The notes beneath the pieces were generated by a model that saw nothing but the letters and a program-made list of their open reading frames with translations, ran no database searches and was not told the origin of the DNA. Below, piece by piece: positions 10,377 through 18,855 of a stretch of 64,000 bases of DNA (the first letter of the stretch is position 1; the number at the start of each line of letters is the position of its first letter). The position numbers and the translations under genes were made by a program. Origin of the DNA: Nocardioides sp. (lineage in GTDB: Bacteria; Actinomycetota; Actinomycetes; Propionibacteriales; Nocardioidaceae); the NCBI GenBank assembly GCA_020636915.1, contig JACJWV010000002.1, positions 248,001 to 312,000 on the forward strand. Direction: 5' to 3'.

Positions 10377-11852
10377 ATGACGGACCCGCCCGACCCCGCC
10401 GCGCCCGGCGGCTCCTGGGTCACGCGCGGGCTCGGCGCGACGGCGCGCGCAGCCCGTCGGGCGGGCAGCGTCACGATGCGGACCGCGCGGCGCGCCGCCG
10501 ACGCCCAGGGCGCCGGCGAGTCCGGTCTCTCCCGGCTGATCCACATGCACTTCTTCAACACCGCGGGCGACGCCGCCGTCGCGATCGCGCTCGCGGGCAC
10601 GCTCTTCTTCACGGTGCCCTCGGGCCAGGCGCGCGGCCAGGTGGCGCTGTTCCTCGCGCTGACGATGCTGCCGTTCGCGATCGTGGCGCCGCTGATCGGG
10701 CCGTTCCTCGACCGCTTCGCCCACGGCCGCCGCTGGGCCATCGGCGCCACCATGGCCCTGCGCGCCTTCTTGTGCTGGGTGCTCGCCGGCGCGGTGGTCG
10801 ACGAGTCGGTGTGGCTGTTCCCGGCCGCTCTGGGGGTCCTCGTCGCTTCCAAGGCGTACGGCGTCACGCGGGCCGCCGCGGTGCCCCGACTACTGCCCGC
10901 GGACTTCACGCTGGTCAAGGCGAACGGCCGGGTGTCGATGGCCGGCATCGTCGGCGTCGCCGTCTCGGCCCCGCTGGCAGGCCTGGCGTCCCTGGCCGGC
11001 CCGGAGTGGGTGCTGCGCTACGCGTTCCTCCTCTTCGCGGCGGCGACGGTCGGGGCGATCCGCCTCCCCCCGCGCGTCGACTCCAGCCAGGGCGAGGGCG
11101 ACCTGCTGCTGCGCGACCGCGACCGCAGCGGCGCGCGCACCGGCAGCGTGCGGATCCCCGCGGCGGTGGCCTACGCCCTGCGCGCGAACTGCGGTCCGCG
11201 CTGGATGTCGGGCTTCCTGATCATGTTCATGGCGTTCCAGCTGCGCGAGAACCCGGTCGGCGGCTGGAGCACCGAGGTCCTGACCGCGGTGGTCGTCGGC
11301 GGCGCGGCCGCGGGCAACTTCCTCGGCGTCGTCGCCGCGTCGATGCTCAAGCGCATCGACCCCGCGATCACCGTGACCGCGGTCCTGGTCGCCGACGTCG
11401 CCGTGGTCGTCTTCGGCTTCCTCCTCTACGGCGTGCTCGCGCTGGCCCTGCTGGGGCTGGTCGCCGGTCTCGGGCAGGCGCTGGCGAAGTTCTCCCTCGA
11501 CGCGACCATCCAGCGCGACGTACCCCACCGGGTGCAGGCCAGCGCGTTCGCGCGCAGCGACACCACGTTGCAGCTCGCCTGGGTCATCGGCGGCTTCGTC
11601 GGCATCGCGATGCCCCTGGACCCACCCCGGCTCGGCCTCGGCGTGGCGACGGCCGTGCTGGTGGCGTGGGCCGCGTTCGTGCTGCTGCGCCACCCCGCCC
11701 GCCACCCCGCCCGCCACCCCGCCCGCAGGCCCGCCGCCGGACCCACCGACGGACCCTCCGCCCGGGGTCGGGCAGACGGCGCGACCGACGAACGGGGCCG
11801 CGACCGGCAGGTCGAGACCCAGCCCCTGTATCCGGACGAGGGGCGCTCCTAG
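10377..11852 (+). CDS. MFS transporter with Arg-His-Pro-Ala repeat tail
   Basis: 491-aa major facilitator protein, 10-12 predicted membrane segments between about residues 60 and 430. The start ATG (MTDPPDPAAPGG) is preferred over an ORF extension because AGGATGGGG precedes it. The cytosolic C-terminal tail contains a tandem RHPARHPARHPA run encoded by three perfect 12-bp units. The substrate is unknown. The tail ends 5 bp from the convergent cold-shock gene. Confidence 0.85.
   Translation: MTDPPDPAAPGGSWVTRGLGATARAARRAGSVTMRTARRAADAQGAGESGLSRLIHMHFFNTAGDAAVAIALAGTLFFTVPSGQARGQVALFLALTMLPFAIVAPLIGPFLDRFAHGRRWAIGATMALRAFLCWVLAGAVVDESVWLFPAALGVLVASKAYGVTRAAAVPRLLPADFTLVKANGRVSMAGIVGVAVSAPLAGLASLAGPEWVLRYAFLLFAAATVGAIRLPPRVDSSQGEGDLLLRDRDRSGARTGSVRIPAAVAYALRANCGPRWMSGFLIMFMAFQLRENPVGGWSTEVLTAVVVGGAAAGNFLGVVAASMLKRIDPAITVTAVLVADVAVVVFGFLLYGVLALALLGLVAGLGQALAKFSLDATIQRDVPHRVQASAFARSDTTLQLAWVIGGFVGIAMPLDPPRLGLGVATAVLVAWAAFVLLRHPARHPARHPARRPAAGPTDGPSARGRADGATDERGRDRQVETQPLYPDEGRS
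11689..11724 (+). repeat. Three perfect 12-bp tandem repeats inside the MFS tail
   Basis: GCCACCCCGCCC repeated three times, in frame, encoding the basic HPAR motif near the protein's C-terminus. The copy number could vary between strains. Confidence 0.85.
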
Positions 11853-11857
11853 CGCTC

Positions 11858-12253
11858 CTAGAGCTCGAGCTCGTCGGCCAGCGCGCGGAGCAGCTTCGCG
11901 GTCGGTCGGGCGGTCCGGGCGTCGGGGTGCCGGCCGTGGCGGTAGCCCTCGCCGAGGTCGTCGAGCAGGCGGATCAGGTCCTCGACGATGGTCGCCATCT
12001 CGTCGGGCTTCTTGCGGCGCGCGTGCTGCTGGTTGCGCGAGACCGACTGGGTCCGGTCGAGCACCCGGACCTGCAGCGCCTGGTCGCCCCGCCGCCCCTG
12101 GGCGATGCCGAACTCCACGCGCGTGCCCGGCTTGATCGTCGTCGTGCCCTCGGGCAGCGCGTCGGCGTGGACGTAGACGTCCGGCCCGTCCTCCTGCGAG
12201 AGGAAGCCGAAGCCCTTGTCGGCGTCGAACCACTTCACCTTGCCAGTGGGCAC
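11858..12253 (-). CDS. Cold-shock domain protein with C-terminal extension
   Basis: 131 aa: an N-terminal cold-shock domain (residues 1-68) with RNP1 KGFGFL and RNP2-like VYVHADAL, then a helical extension of about 60 residues (IVEDLIRLLDDLGEGYRHGR) not present in classical 67-aa CspA. Single-stranded nucleic-acid binding is expected. Start is GTG (MPTGKVKWFDADKG). The long form next to DUF3027 and an MFS gene is a recurring actinobacterial arrangement. Confidence 0.92.
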   Translation of the reverse strand: MPTGKVKWFDADKGFGFLSQEDGPDVYVHADALPEGTTTIKPGTRVEFGIAQGRRGDQALQVRVLDRTQSVSRNQQHARRKKPDEMATIVEDLIRLLDDLGEGYRHGRHPDARTARPTAKLLRALADELEL

Positions 12254-12316
12254 GGGTCTGTCCTACTTCCTGCTCTACGAGGGTTGCAGCTGCGGCCCCA
12301 GAGTCTAGATGGCCCC

Positions 12317-13735
12317 TCAGAGTGCCTCGTTCATCGATCCCGAACGGAATCCGCGCCGGTCGACCAGCGCCTCGTCGAACCCGGCCGCTCGCACGCCGGA
12401 CAGCACCGCCTCCTCGACCTCCGGCGCCAGCGGCAGCAGCGCAGCGTCGATCTCGACAGACGCCCGGTCACCGAGGTCCCGCACCCGCAGGTTCAGCAGC
12501 CCGGCGTCGGCGAGTGCCGCGCGGACCGCGGCCTCGGCGCGCTCCACCCTCCCCAGCCGGTACGGCGTCACCTCGACGCCGTAGGCGACGCGGGACGACA
12601 GGCAGGCGGCCGCCGGCTTGTCCCAGGTCGGCAGGCCCCAGCGCCGGGACGCGGCGCGGACCTGGGCCTTGGTGAGGCCGGCGTCGCGCAGCGGTGCGAT
12701 CGCACCGCGCTCGGCGGCCGCCCTGATCCCGGGACGGAACCCGGCGACGGCGTCGTCAGCGTTGGTGCCCGTGGCGACGTGCGCGAGCCCCCGCTCGGCG
12801 GCCAGGGGACCGAGCACGTCGAGGAGCTCGGCCTTGCAGAAGTAGCAGCGGTCGGCGCCGTTCGCGCGGTAGCCCTCGCGCTGCATCTCGTGCGTCGCCG
12901 GGGTGAGCACCTCGACCCCGAACGACGCGGCGAAGTCCCGGGCCGGGTCGCGCTCGACCTGCGGCAGCGAGTGGGAGTAGCCCGTGGCGGCGACGACCCG
13001 GTCCGGGCCGAGCGCCCGGACGGCCGCCGCGAGGAGGAACGCGCTGTCGGCCCCACCGCTGTAGGCGACCAGCACCGAGCCGCGCTCGCGGAGGTCGGCC
13101 TCGAGCGCGTCGAGCCGCACGTCGAGGAGGTGCTCGTCGAGCCACGCCGGGAACTCCCCGAGGTCCTCGAGCACGACGTGGGTCCCGGCCGCGAGCAGCT
13201 CTTCGCGGGTGCAGCCGCCGGTCAGCACCGAGACGCTCAGCGCGCCCGCGGCCAGGGCGCCCTCGACGTCGTGGACGTGGTCGCCGACGTAGACCGTCGC
13301 GCCCTCGCGCCGCAGCACGTCGGCCTTGCCGACCCCCCACACCCACCCCTCGAGGTGGTCGACGTCGAAGCCGAGGTGGTCGAGGTGGAGCTGCGCGTTG
13401 GCGGGGTACTTGCCGGTCACGACGACGACCCGGCCGCCGTGGGCCCGGACGGCCGCGATCGCGTCGTGCGCACCGGCCAGGGCGGGCACGCCGGCGATGG
13501 CGTGGTCGGGGTAGAGCGCGCGGAAGCGGTCGCCGGCGGCCGCGATCGCGTCGGCCTCGAGGTAGGGCTCGAGCATCAGCTCCAGCGGCGGGCCGAGCCG
13601 GGTGGTCATCTCCGCGACCGGGAACTCGACGTCGAGCTCGGCACCCAGGGCCCGGAGCACGTCGGCGAACCCGGGTGCGGTGTCGATCAGCGTCATGTCG
13701 AGGTCGAACCCGACGACGACCGGCGCTGCGTGCAT
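12317..13735 (-). CDS. Fusion of HAD hydrolase and LarE-like ATP-dependent sulfur transferase
   Basis: 472-aa two-domain protein. Residues 1-215 are a HAD-superfamily hydrolase: motif I FDLDMTLIDT, motif II VVTGKY, acidic motif VGDHVHDVEG. Residues 220-472 are LarE-like: PP-loop SGGADS, the pair RCYFC and the cysteine in ACLSSR, plus TGTNADDA. LarE makes the nickel-pincer cofactor precursor by sacrificing sulfur or through an iron-sulfur cluster; three conserved cysteines here fit the cluster-using type, an inference. No larB or larC is nearby. The HAD part may remove phosphate or AMP from a pathway intermediate. A TAGGGT -10 lies 6 bases before the ATG. Confidence 0.85.
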   Translation of the reverse strand: MHAAPVVVGFDLDMTLIDTAPGFADVLRALGAELDVEFPVAEMTTRLGPPLELMLEPYLEADAIAAAGDRFRALYPDHAIAGVPALAGAHDAIAAVRAHGGRVVVVTGKYPANAQLHLDHLGFDVDHLEGWVWGVGKADVLRREGATVYVGDHVHDVEGALAAGALSVSVLTGGCTREELLAAGTHVVLEDLGEFPAWLDEHLLDVRLDALEADLRERGSVLVAYSGGADSAFLLAAAVRALGPDRVVAATGYSHSLPQVERDPARDFAASFGVEVLTPATHEMQREGYRANGADRCYFCKAELLDVLGPLAAERGLAHVATGTNADDAVAGFRPGIRAAAERGAIAPLRDAGLTKAQVRAASRRWGLPTWDKPAAACLSSRVAYGVEVTPYRLGRVERAEAAVRAALADAGLLNLRVRDLGDRASVEIDAALLPLAPEVEEAVLSGVRAAGFDEALVDRRGFRSGSMNEAL

Positions 13736-13741
13736 GCCACC

Positions 13742-13747
13742 ACCCTA
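13742..13747 (-). promoter_or_regulatory. -10 element (leaderless) of the HAD-LarE gene
   Basis: TAGGGT on the minus strand, 6 bases before the ATG at 13735; no Shine-Dalgarno fits between them. Confidence 0.5.
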
Positions 13748-13829
13748 AGGAGCCACCGGACACAGGCCGAAACTCCTGTCACAATGAGTGGTTCATGTGA
13801 CAGCAGTGGCCAGCGGATCGGGAGGTGGC

Positions 13830-15920
13830 ATGAGCAGGCGCGGGATCGCCGTCGCGACCGTCCTCCTGGCCGCCCTCGGAGGGCTCGGCCTCACGCCCGC
13901 CCGAGCTGCCGCGCCGACGCGGCTCTACCTCGTCACGCTCGAGGGTCCGGGGCAGCCCGGCCTCCTGGCCGGCCTGCGCGCCCACGCCGAGCAGGACGCC
14001 GTCCTGGCGTCCGTCGGTGGTCCGACGCCGGTCTACCGCTGGACGACGGCGATCAACGGCGTCGCCGTACCCCTGACGCCCGGGCAGGCGACCACGCTGC
14101 GCACGCAGAGCGGGGTCGCGCTGGTCGAGCCGGACTCGGTACGCCGCCTGGCCGGTCGCACCCCGCGGGCGGTCGGCCTGGTGCCCGGCGTCGAGCTCCG
14201 CGACCGCGGCGGGGCCGGCGTGGTCGTCGGCGTCGTCGACTCCGGCATCGCGCCGGACCGGGCGGTCTTCGCGGCGACCTCGGGGCTGGGCCGCTCCCCC
14301 CGGGGCTTCCACGGCGTCTGCCCGGCGGGGCCGGGGTGGCCCGAGGGGACCTGCAACCGCAAGGTCGTGGGCGCCCGGTGGTTCGTGGACGGCTTCGGCG
14401 CCGACCGGGTCCGGTCCGAGGAGTCGCTGTCGCCGCTCGACGAGGACGGCCACGGCACCCAGGTCGCCTCGGTGCTCGCCGGCGACGCGGACGTCACCGC
14501 CCGGGTCCGGGGACAGCGGCTGGGAACGTACGCCGGGGTCGCACCCCAGGCGCGCCTGGCGGTCTACAAGGCCTGCTGGTCGGCGCCCGACCCGCACGAC
14601 GACGGCTGCTCGGTGGCCGACCTGGTCAGCGCCGTCGACACGGCCACGGCCGACGGCGTGGACGTGCTCAACCTCTCCGTCGGTGGCGGACGCGCCGCCC
14701 CGGGCTTCGACACGCTCGAGCGGGCGCTGCTCGGGGCGACCGAGGCCGGCGTCGTCGTCGTGGCGGCGGCCGGCAACGCCCCGGCCCGGCCCGCCGCCCA
14801 CCCGGTGCCGTGGGTGACAACCGTCGGCGCCACCAGCGGCCCGGTGCGCGAGGGGCGCGTGCGGCTGGTCAACGGGCCGTCCCTCCTCGGAGCGATGGCC
14901 GCCGCGCGCGGCGTCGGGCCGGCGCGCGTCGTCGTCGGGGCGCAGGTGCCGGCCGCGGGCGCCAGCCGCCAGGACGCCCGGCTCTGCACGCCCGGCAGCC
15001 TCGACGCCGCGCGGGTCGCCGGCCACGTCGTCGTCTGCGAGCGCGGCGGCATCGGCCGGGTCGACAAGTCCGCCGCCGTCGATCTCGCTGACGGGGTCGG
15101 CATGGTCCTGGTGAACGCCGGCCCGGCCGGCACGGTCGCAGACTTCCACCGCGTCCCCACCGTCCACGTCGACGCGGCGGCGGGCCGCGAGCTGCTCCGG
15201 TGGCTCGGCGCTCACCCCGACGGTCGCGTCCGGCTCGAGCCACTGGGCGCCGACCGCCACGCCCCGCGTGTCGCGCGGTGGTCCAGCCGCGGCGACCCGG
15301 CCGGTGCGGTCGTGAAGCCGGACCTGGTCGCGACCGGGAGCGGCGTGCTCGGCGCCGTACCCGGCGAGCCCGGGTGGGACCTCGCGGCCGGCACGTCGGT
15401 CGCGACCGCCGCCACGAGCGGGGCGGCCGCGCTGCTCGTCGCCCGGCACCCCGACTGGTCCCCCGCCGTCGTCCGGTCCGCGCTCGCCACCACGGCCCGC
15501 CGGGTCCCGGGCGCCGACGTGCTCTCCGCGGGCGCCGGACGACTGGTCGCGGACCCGGCGGCGCGGCCTGGCCTCGCGTACGACGTCGCCGCCGGTGACT
15601 ACCGGCGCTGGCTGAGCGGCACCCTGGCCGGCGACCTCAACACGCCGTCGATCGTGCTGTCCGGCGACGCGGACACGGCGGTCCGGACGATCACCAACGT
15701 CACCGGCCGGCGCCTGTACTTCTCCTCGCACACGTCGGGCTTCACGCGCTACCAGGTGCGGGTCGTCCCGGCCGCGGTGCGGCTCGGGCCGGGTCAGAGC
15801 GCGTCGTTCACCCTCACCGTCGGACGCACCGCCACCCCGCAGCCCGACGACGACGGCTGGGTCACCTGGCGCGGCGCCACCGGCACGATCACCCGGATCC
15901 CGGTCCTGGTGACGCGCTGA
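13830..15920 (+). CDS. Secreted S8 (subtilisin-like) serine protease
   Basis: 696-aa extracellular peptidase. The ATG at 13830 follows GGAGGT and starts a signal peptide (MSRRGIAVATVLLAALGG, cleavage after ARA). An I9-like propeptide region precedes the catalytic domain: Asp in VVGVVDSG, His in DEDGHGTQVAS, oxyanion Asn in AAAGN, Ser in GTSVATAATSG. The residue after the serine motif that is usually proline is alanine. A protease-associated-like insert lies between the His and Ser blocks, and a fibronectin-like C-terminal domain follows. It could degrade extracellular protein for nutrition. Neighbours give no further clue. Confidence 0.93.
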   Translation: MSRRGIAVATVLLAALGGLGLTPARAAAPTRLYLVTLEGPGQPGLLAGLRAHAEQDAVLASVGGPTPVYRWTTAINGVAVPLTPGQATTLRTQSGVALVEPDSVRRLAGRTPRAVGLVPGVELRDRGGAGVVVGVVDSGIAPDRAVFAATSGLGRSPRGFHGVCPAGPGWPEGTCNRKVVGARWFVDGFGADRVRSEESLSPLDEDGHGTQVASVLAGDADVTARVRGQRLGTYAGVAPQARLAVYKACWSAPDPHDDGCSVADLVSAVDTATADGVDVLNLSVGGGRAAPGFDTLERALLGATEAGVVVVAAAGNAPARPAAHPVPWVTTVGATSGPVREGRVRLVNGPSLLGAMAAARGVGPARVVVGAQVPAAGASRQDARLCTPGSLDAARVAGHVVVCERGGIGRVDKSAAVDLADGVGMVLVNAGPAGTVADFHRVPTVHVDAAAGRELLRWLGAHPDGRVRLEPLGADRHAPRVARWSSRGDPAGAVVKPDLVATGSGVLGAVPGEPGWDLAAGTSVATAATSGAAALLVARHPDWSPAVVRSALATTARRVPGADVLSAGAGRLVADPAARPGLAYDVAAGDYRRWLSGTLAGDLNTPSIVLSGDADTAVRTITNVTGRRLYFSSHTSGFTRYQVRVVPAAVRLGPGQSASFTLTVGRTATPQPDDDGWVTWRGATGTITRIPVLVTR

Positions 15921-15936
15921 CGCGCGGCGTTCGTCG

Positions 15937-15995
15937 TCGAGAGACCCGAAGTGGTTGCTGATCCGCCGATTTCGCAGCCACTTCGGGTGTCTCGA
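15937..15995. terminator. Hairpin at convergent junction, probable bidirectional terminator
   Basis: Arms of 22 bases (15937-15958 and 15974-15995) pair with two mismatches, with a 15-base loop TGATCCGCCGATTTC. It sits between the convergent protease and acyl-CoA synthetase genes. The loop resembles part of the loop of the palindrome at 37112-37170 (GCCGGCGATTTCGG). Confidence 0.7.
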
Positions 15996-16018
15996 TGCCA
16001 GCGGGCTGCGGCCGCCCG

Positions 16019-17626
16019 TCACCCGAGCCCGAGCGTGCGGGCCGACTCCTCTCGCATCTGGACCTTGCGGATCTTGCCGGTGACGGTCATCGGGAACTCG
16101 TCGACGACCAGCACGTAGCGGGGGATCTTGTAGTGCGCGAGCCTGCCGGTGGCGTACGCGCGGACGGCGTCGGCGTCGAGGGGAGTCGCCCCGGCGCGCA
16201 TCCGGACCCAGGCACAGAGCTCCTCGCCGTACTTCTCGTCGGGGACGCCGATCACCTGCACGTCCTCGATGTCGGGGTGCTGGTAGAGGAACTCCTCGAT
16301 CTCGCGGGGGTAGATGTTCTCCCCGCCGCGGATGACCATGTCCTTGATGCGGCCCACGATGTTGCAGTAGCCGTCCTCGCGCATCTCGGCGAGGTCGCCG
16401 GTGTGCATCCAGCCGTCGGCGTCGATCGCCTCCGCGGTCTTCTCCGCGTCGTCCCAGTAGCCGAGCATCACCGAGTAGCCGCGCGTGCAGAACTCCCCCG
16501 GCGTCCCGCGCGGGACGGTCTCCCCGCTGACCGGGTCGACGATCTTGACCTCGACGTGCGGGTGGACGCGGCCGATGGTGGCGGTACGGCGCTCGAGGTC
16601 GTCGTCGGCGCGGGTCTGGCAGGAGACGGGGCTGGTCTCGGTCATGCCGTAGGCGATCGACACCTCGGCCATGTGCATGTCGTTCACGCAGCGCTTCATC
16701 ACCTCGACCGGGCAGATGGAGCCGGCCATGATCCCGGTGCGCAACGAGGAGAGGTCGTGCTCGGCGAAGGTCGGGTGGTTCTGCATCGCGATGAACATCG
16801 TCGGGACGCCGTACACGCCGGTGCAGCGCTCGGCCTCGATCGTGCGCAGGGTGATCTCGGGGTCGAAGCCCGGCGCGGGGATCACCATCGTGGCGCCGTG
16901 GCTGGTGCACCCCAGGTTGCCCATCACCATCCCGAAGCAGTGGTAGAAGGGCACCGGGATGCAGAGCCGGTCCTGCTCGGTGAAGTTGATGAGCTCGGTC
17001 GTGAAGTAGCCGTTGTTGAGGATGTTGCGGTGGCTGAGGGTGGCGCCCTTGGGGTAGCCGGTCGTCCCGGAGGTGTACTGGATGTTGATCGGGTCGTCCG
17101 GCTCGAGCGTCCACGTCACCACGTCGGCCAGCGTCACGCCCGGATCGCTCACCTGGTGGTCGGCCCACTCCGGCGAGCCGAGGTAGAGCACCTGCTGCAC
17201 CGGCGTCGTGCCGACGACCTCGTCGATCATCGCCCGGTAGTCGCTGGTCTTGAACGACGGCGCGGAGATGAGCAGCTTGGTGCCGGACTGGTTGAGGGCG
17301 TAGCCCAGCTCGTGGGTGCGGTACGCCGGGTTGATGTTGACCAGGACCGCGCCGATCTTGGCGGTGGCGTACTGCGTGATCGTCCACTCGGCGCAGTTGG
17401 GCGACCAGATCCCGACCCGGTCGCCCTTCCCGATCCCGGCGCGCACCAACCCGATCGCGAGCGCGTCGACGTCACGGTCGAGCTCGGCCCAGGTCCACCG
17501 GCGCCCGCTCGCGACCTCGACCAGCGCCTCGCGGTCGGGATGCGTCGCGACGGTGCGCTCGAAGTTGGCACCGATCGTCTCCTCGAGCAGCGGCGGCTCG
17601 AGCTCGCCCTTGGCGTAGGACTCCAT
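16019..17626 (-). CDS. Acyl-CoA synthetase (AMP-binding ligase)
   Basis: 535-aa ANL-superfamily ligase that activates a carboxylate, probably a fatty acid, to an acyl-adenylate and then the CoA thioester. Motifs: P-loop YTSGTTGYPKG at about residue 190, YGMTETSP, hinge GWMHTGDL, and catalytic lysine in TGKIRKVQ. Length and motifs fit medium/long-chain fatty acyl-CoA synthetases. It is monocistronic, with a TAGGTT -10 six bases before the ATG. Confidence 0.93.
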   Translation of the reverse strand: MESYAKGELEPPLLEETIGANFERTVATHPDREALVEVASGRRWTWAELDRDVDALAIGLVRAGIGKGDRVGIWSPNCAEWTITQYATAKIGAVLVNINPAYRTHELGYALNQSGTKLLISAPSFKTSDYRAMIDEVVGTTPVQQVLYLGSPEWADHQVSDPGVTLADVVTWTLEPDDPINIQYTSGTTGYPKGATLSHRNILNNGYFTTELINFTEQDRLCIPVPFYHCFGMVMGNLGCTSHGATMVIPAPGFDPEITLRTIEAERCTGVYGVPTMFIAMQNHPTFAEHDLSSLRTGIMAGSICPVEVMKRCVNDMHMAEVSIAYGMTETSPVSCQTRADDDLERRTATIGRVHPHVEVKIVDPVSGETVPRGTPGEFCTRGYSVMLGYWDDAEKTAEAIDADGWMHTGDLAEMREDGYCNIVGRIKDMVIRGGENIYPREIEEFLYQHPDIEDVQVIGVPDEKYGEELCAWVRMRAGATPLDADAVRAYATGRLAHYKIPRYVLVVDEFPMTVTGKIRKVQMREESARTLGLG

Positions 17627-17632
17627 GGCGGG

Positions 17633-17638
17633 AACCTA
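17633..17638 (-). promoter_or_regulatory. -10 element (leaderless) of the acyl-CoA synthetase gene
   Basis: TAGGTT on the minus strand, 6 bases before the ATG at 17626. Confidence 0.5.
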
Positions 17639-17664
17639 CGCCCGGCCGGTTGGTCCCGCGTTGC

Positions 17665-18075
17665 TCAGGACTTCTGCTCCGCCATGGCGACCAGCGCCTC
17701 GAGCGCCTTCGGGGTGTCGGCCGCGACGACGGGACCGAGCTCCTCGGCGTTCGGGCCGGAGACCGAGGTCCGCACGGTCACCTCGGCGCCGTCGGCGGTC
17801 GCCTTGACGACGTGGTCGATGTAGACGGTCAGCTCGCCGATCGTGATCCGGTCGAGGAAGCGCGAGCCGGGCTCGACGAGCTCGAGGTAGAAGGGCGCAT
17901 GGACGCCGCCGGTCAATGTGAGCGTCCCGCCTGCTCCCTCACCGAAGTGGCCCTCGATGGCCACCACCTGGACCGCCGGGTCCCAGCAGTGCCAGCTGCC
18001 GACGTCCGACCAGAGACGCCAGACGTCGGCGGGAGTCGCGCTGGTGGAGACCGTGCCCTCGTACTCGTAGCTCAT
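17665..18075 (-). CDS. SRPBCC-superfamily (polyketide cyclase/START-like) protein
   Basis: 136-aa single-domain helix-grip fold protein. The N-terminal pattern YEGTVSTSATPADVWRLWSDVGSWHCWDP and the long C-terminal helix region typify SRPBCC ligand-binding proteins; no catalytic residue can be assigned. It could bind a hydrophobic ligand. It lies 38 bp upstream of the acyl-CoA synthetase on the same strand but has its own TAGGTT -10. Confidence 0.85.
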   Translation of the reverse strand: MSYEYEGTVSTSATPADVWRLWSDVGSWHCWDPAVQVVAIEGHFGEGAGGTLTLTGGVHAPFYLELVEPGSRFLDRITIGELTVYIDHVVKATADGAEVTVRTSVSGPNAEELGPVVAADTPKALEALVAMAEQKS

Positions 18076-18081
18076 ACAGGC

Positions 18082-18087
18082 AACCTA
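18082..18087 (-). promoter_or_regulatory. -10 element (leaderless) of the SRPBCC gene
   Basis: TAGGTT on the minus strand, 6 bases before the ATG at 18075. Confidence 0.5.
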
Positions 18088-18143
18088 GGCCCCCCGGTGA
18101 CGCTGCGGGAAGGGCTCAGGTCACCGCTCGTGGGGGCCGCAGG

Positions 18144-18743
18144 TCACGCCGCGCGCAGGACCGCCGCGAAGTACGCCGCCACCTGCTCCTCGTCCCATCC
18201 CCGGGCCTCGCGCAGGCCGGTCGCCATGGCCTCGAGGTACGCCGGCGCGGGGCGGGTGTGCTCGACGTGCTCAGCGCCGTGCGGCGCCGTGAACGTCAGC
18301 AGCGGCACGCCGTCGTACCGGCCGACCTCGACCAGGGTCTCGTAACGGCCGGGCCCGAGCTCGTGCCGCAGGCCCGCTCCGGGGCTCCGGAGGGACCGGT
18401 CCAGCGCGATCTGCTCGACCGGGTCGTCCGGAGCCGGCACCCGGTACATCTCCTGGGCGGCGACGTCGGCGAGCTGGCCCGCGGTCAGCAGGTAGCCGCG
18501 GGCGGCGGTGAAGCCGGGCGTCTCGTGGTCGTAGAACGCCACCCCACCGCCCCACTGCGGCGACTCGCCGGCGAAGTACGTCGTCCCGGGCAGGTCGACC
18601 GGGACCGACCGGGTCGGCGGGGTGCGGTCGCGCGCCCCGGGGTTGTGCCGGGAGCCGCCGGGCGGGCACCCGCCCTCGAGGTAGCAGCCCAGCCGGGCGG
18701 CCGACATGTTGGACCCGTAGGAGACGTACCAGACGTGGGACAT
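18144..18743 (-). CDS. Gamma-glutamylcyclotransferase-like protein
   Basis: 199 aa from the ATG (MSHVWYVSYGSN), which has GGAG eight bases ahead; a GTG four codons upstream is the alternative. The YGSNM substrate loop is the hallmark of the AIG2/GGCT-like fold, which cyclises gamma-glutamyl amines to 5-oxoproline or acts on related amides. The following GGCPPGGSR and GTTYFAGES blocks fit a lineage-specific subgroup. The usual catalytic Glu is not obvious, so activity is uncertain. Confidence 0.75.
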   Translation of the reverse strand: MSHVWYVSYGSNMSAARLGCYLEGGCPPGGSRHNPGARDRTPPTRSVPVDLPGTTYFAGESPQWGGGVAFYDHETPGFTAARGYLLTAGQLADVAAQEMYRVPAPDDPVEQIALDRSLRSPGAGLRHELGPGRYETLVEVGRYDGVPLLTFTAPHGAEHVEHTRPAPAYLEAMATGLREARGWDEEQVAAYFAAVLRAA

Positions 18744-18797
18744 GGCCCGCTCCACCCTGCCACACGGCTCGCCTCCGGAGCGGGCGCGACGAACGAC

Positions 18798-18832
18798 CCG
18801 GGCCCCGCCACCCGAGGGGTGACGGGGCCCGG
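18798..18832 (-). terminator. Terminator of the M6 protease gene
   Basis: Inverted repeat with 16-base arms (18798-18813 and 18817-18832), one mismatch and the 3-base loop GAG, starting 24 bases past the stop codon at 18856 on the minus strand. Confidence 0.85.
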
Positions 18833-18855
18833 CCGCCTGCTGTCGAGGACCTGCC

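Noticed and set aside
9596..15091. Very long plus-strand frame (about 1,831 codons)
   Set aside because: It runs across several well-supported genes in other frames and strands; low-complexity Arg/Ala/Pro composition marks it as a shadow.
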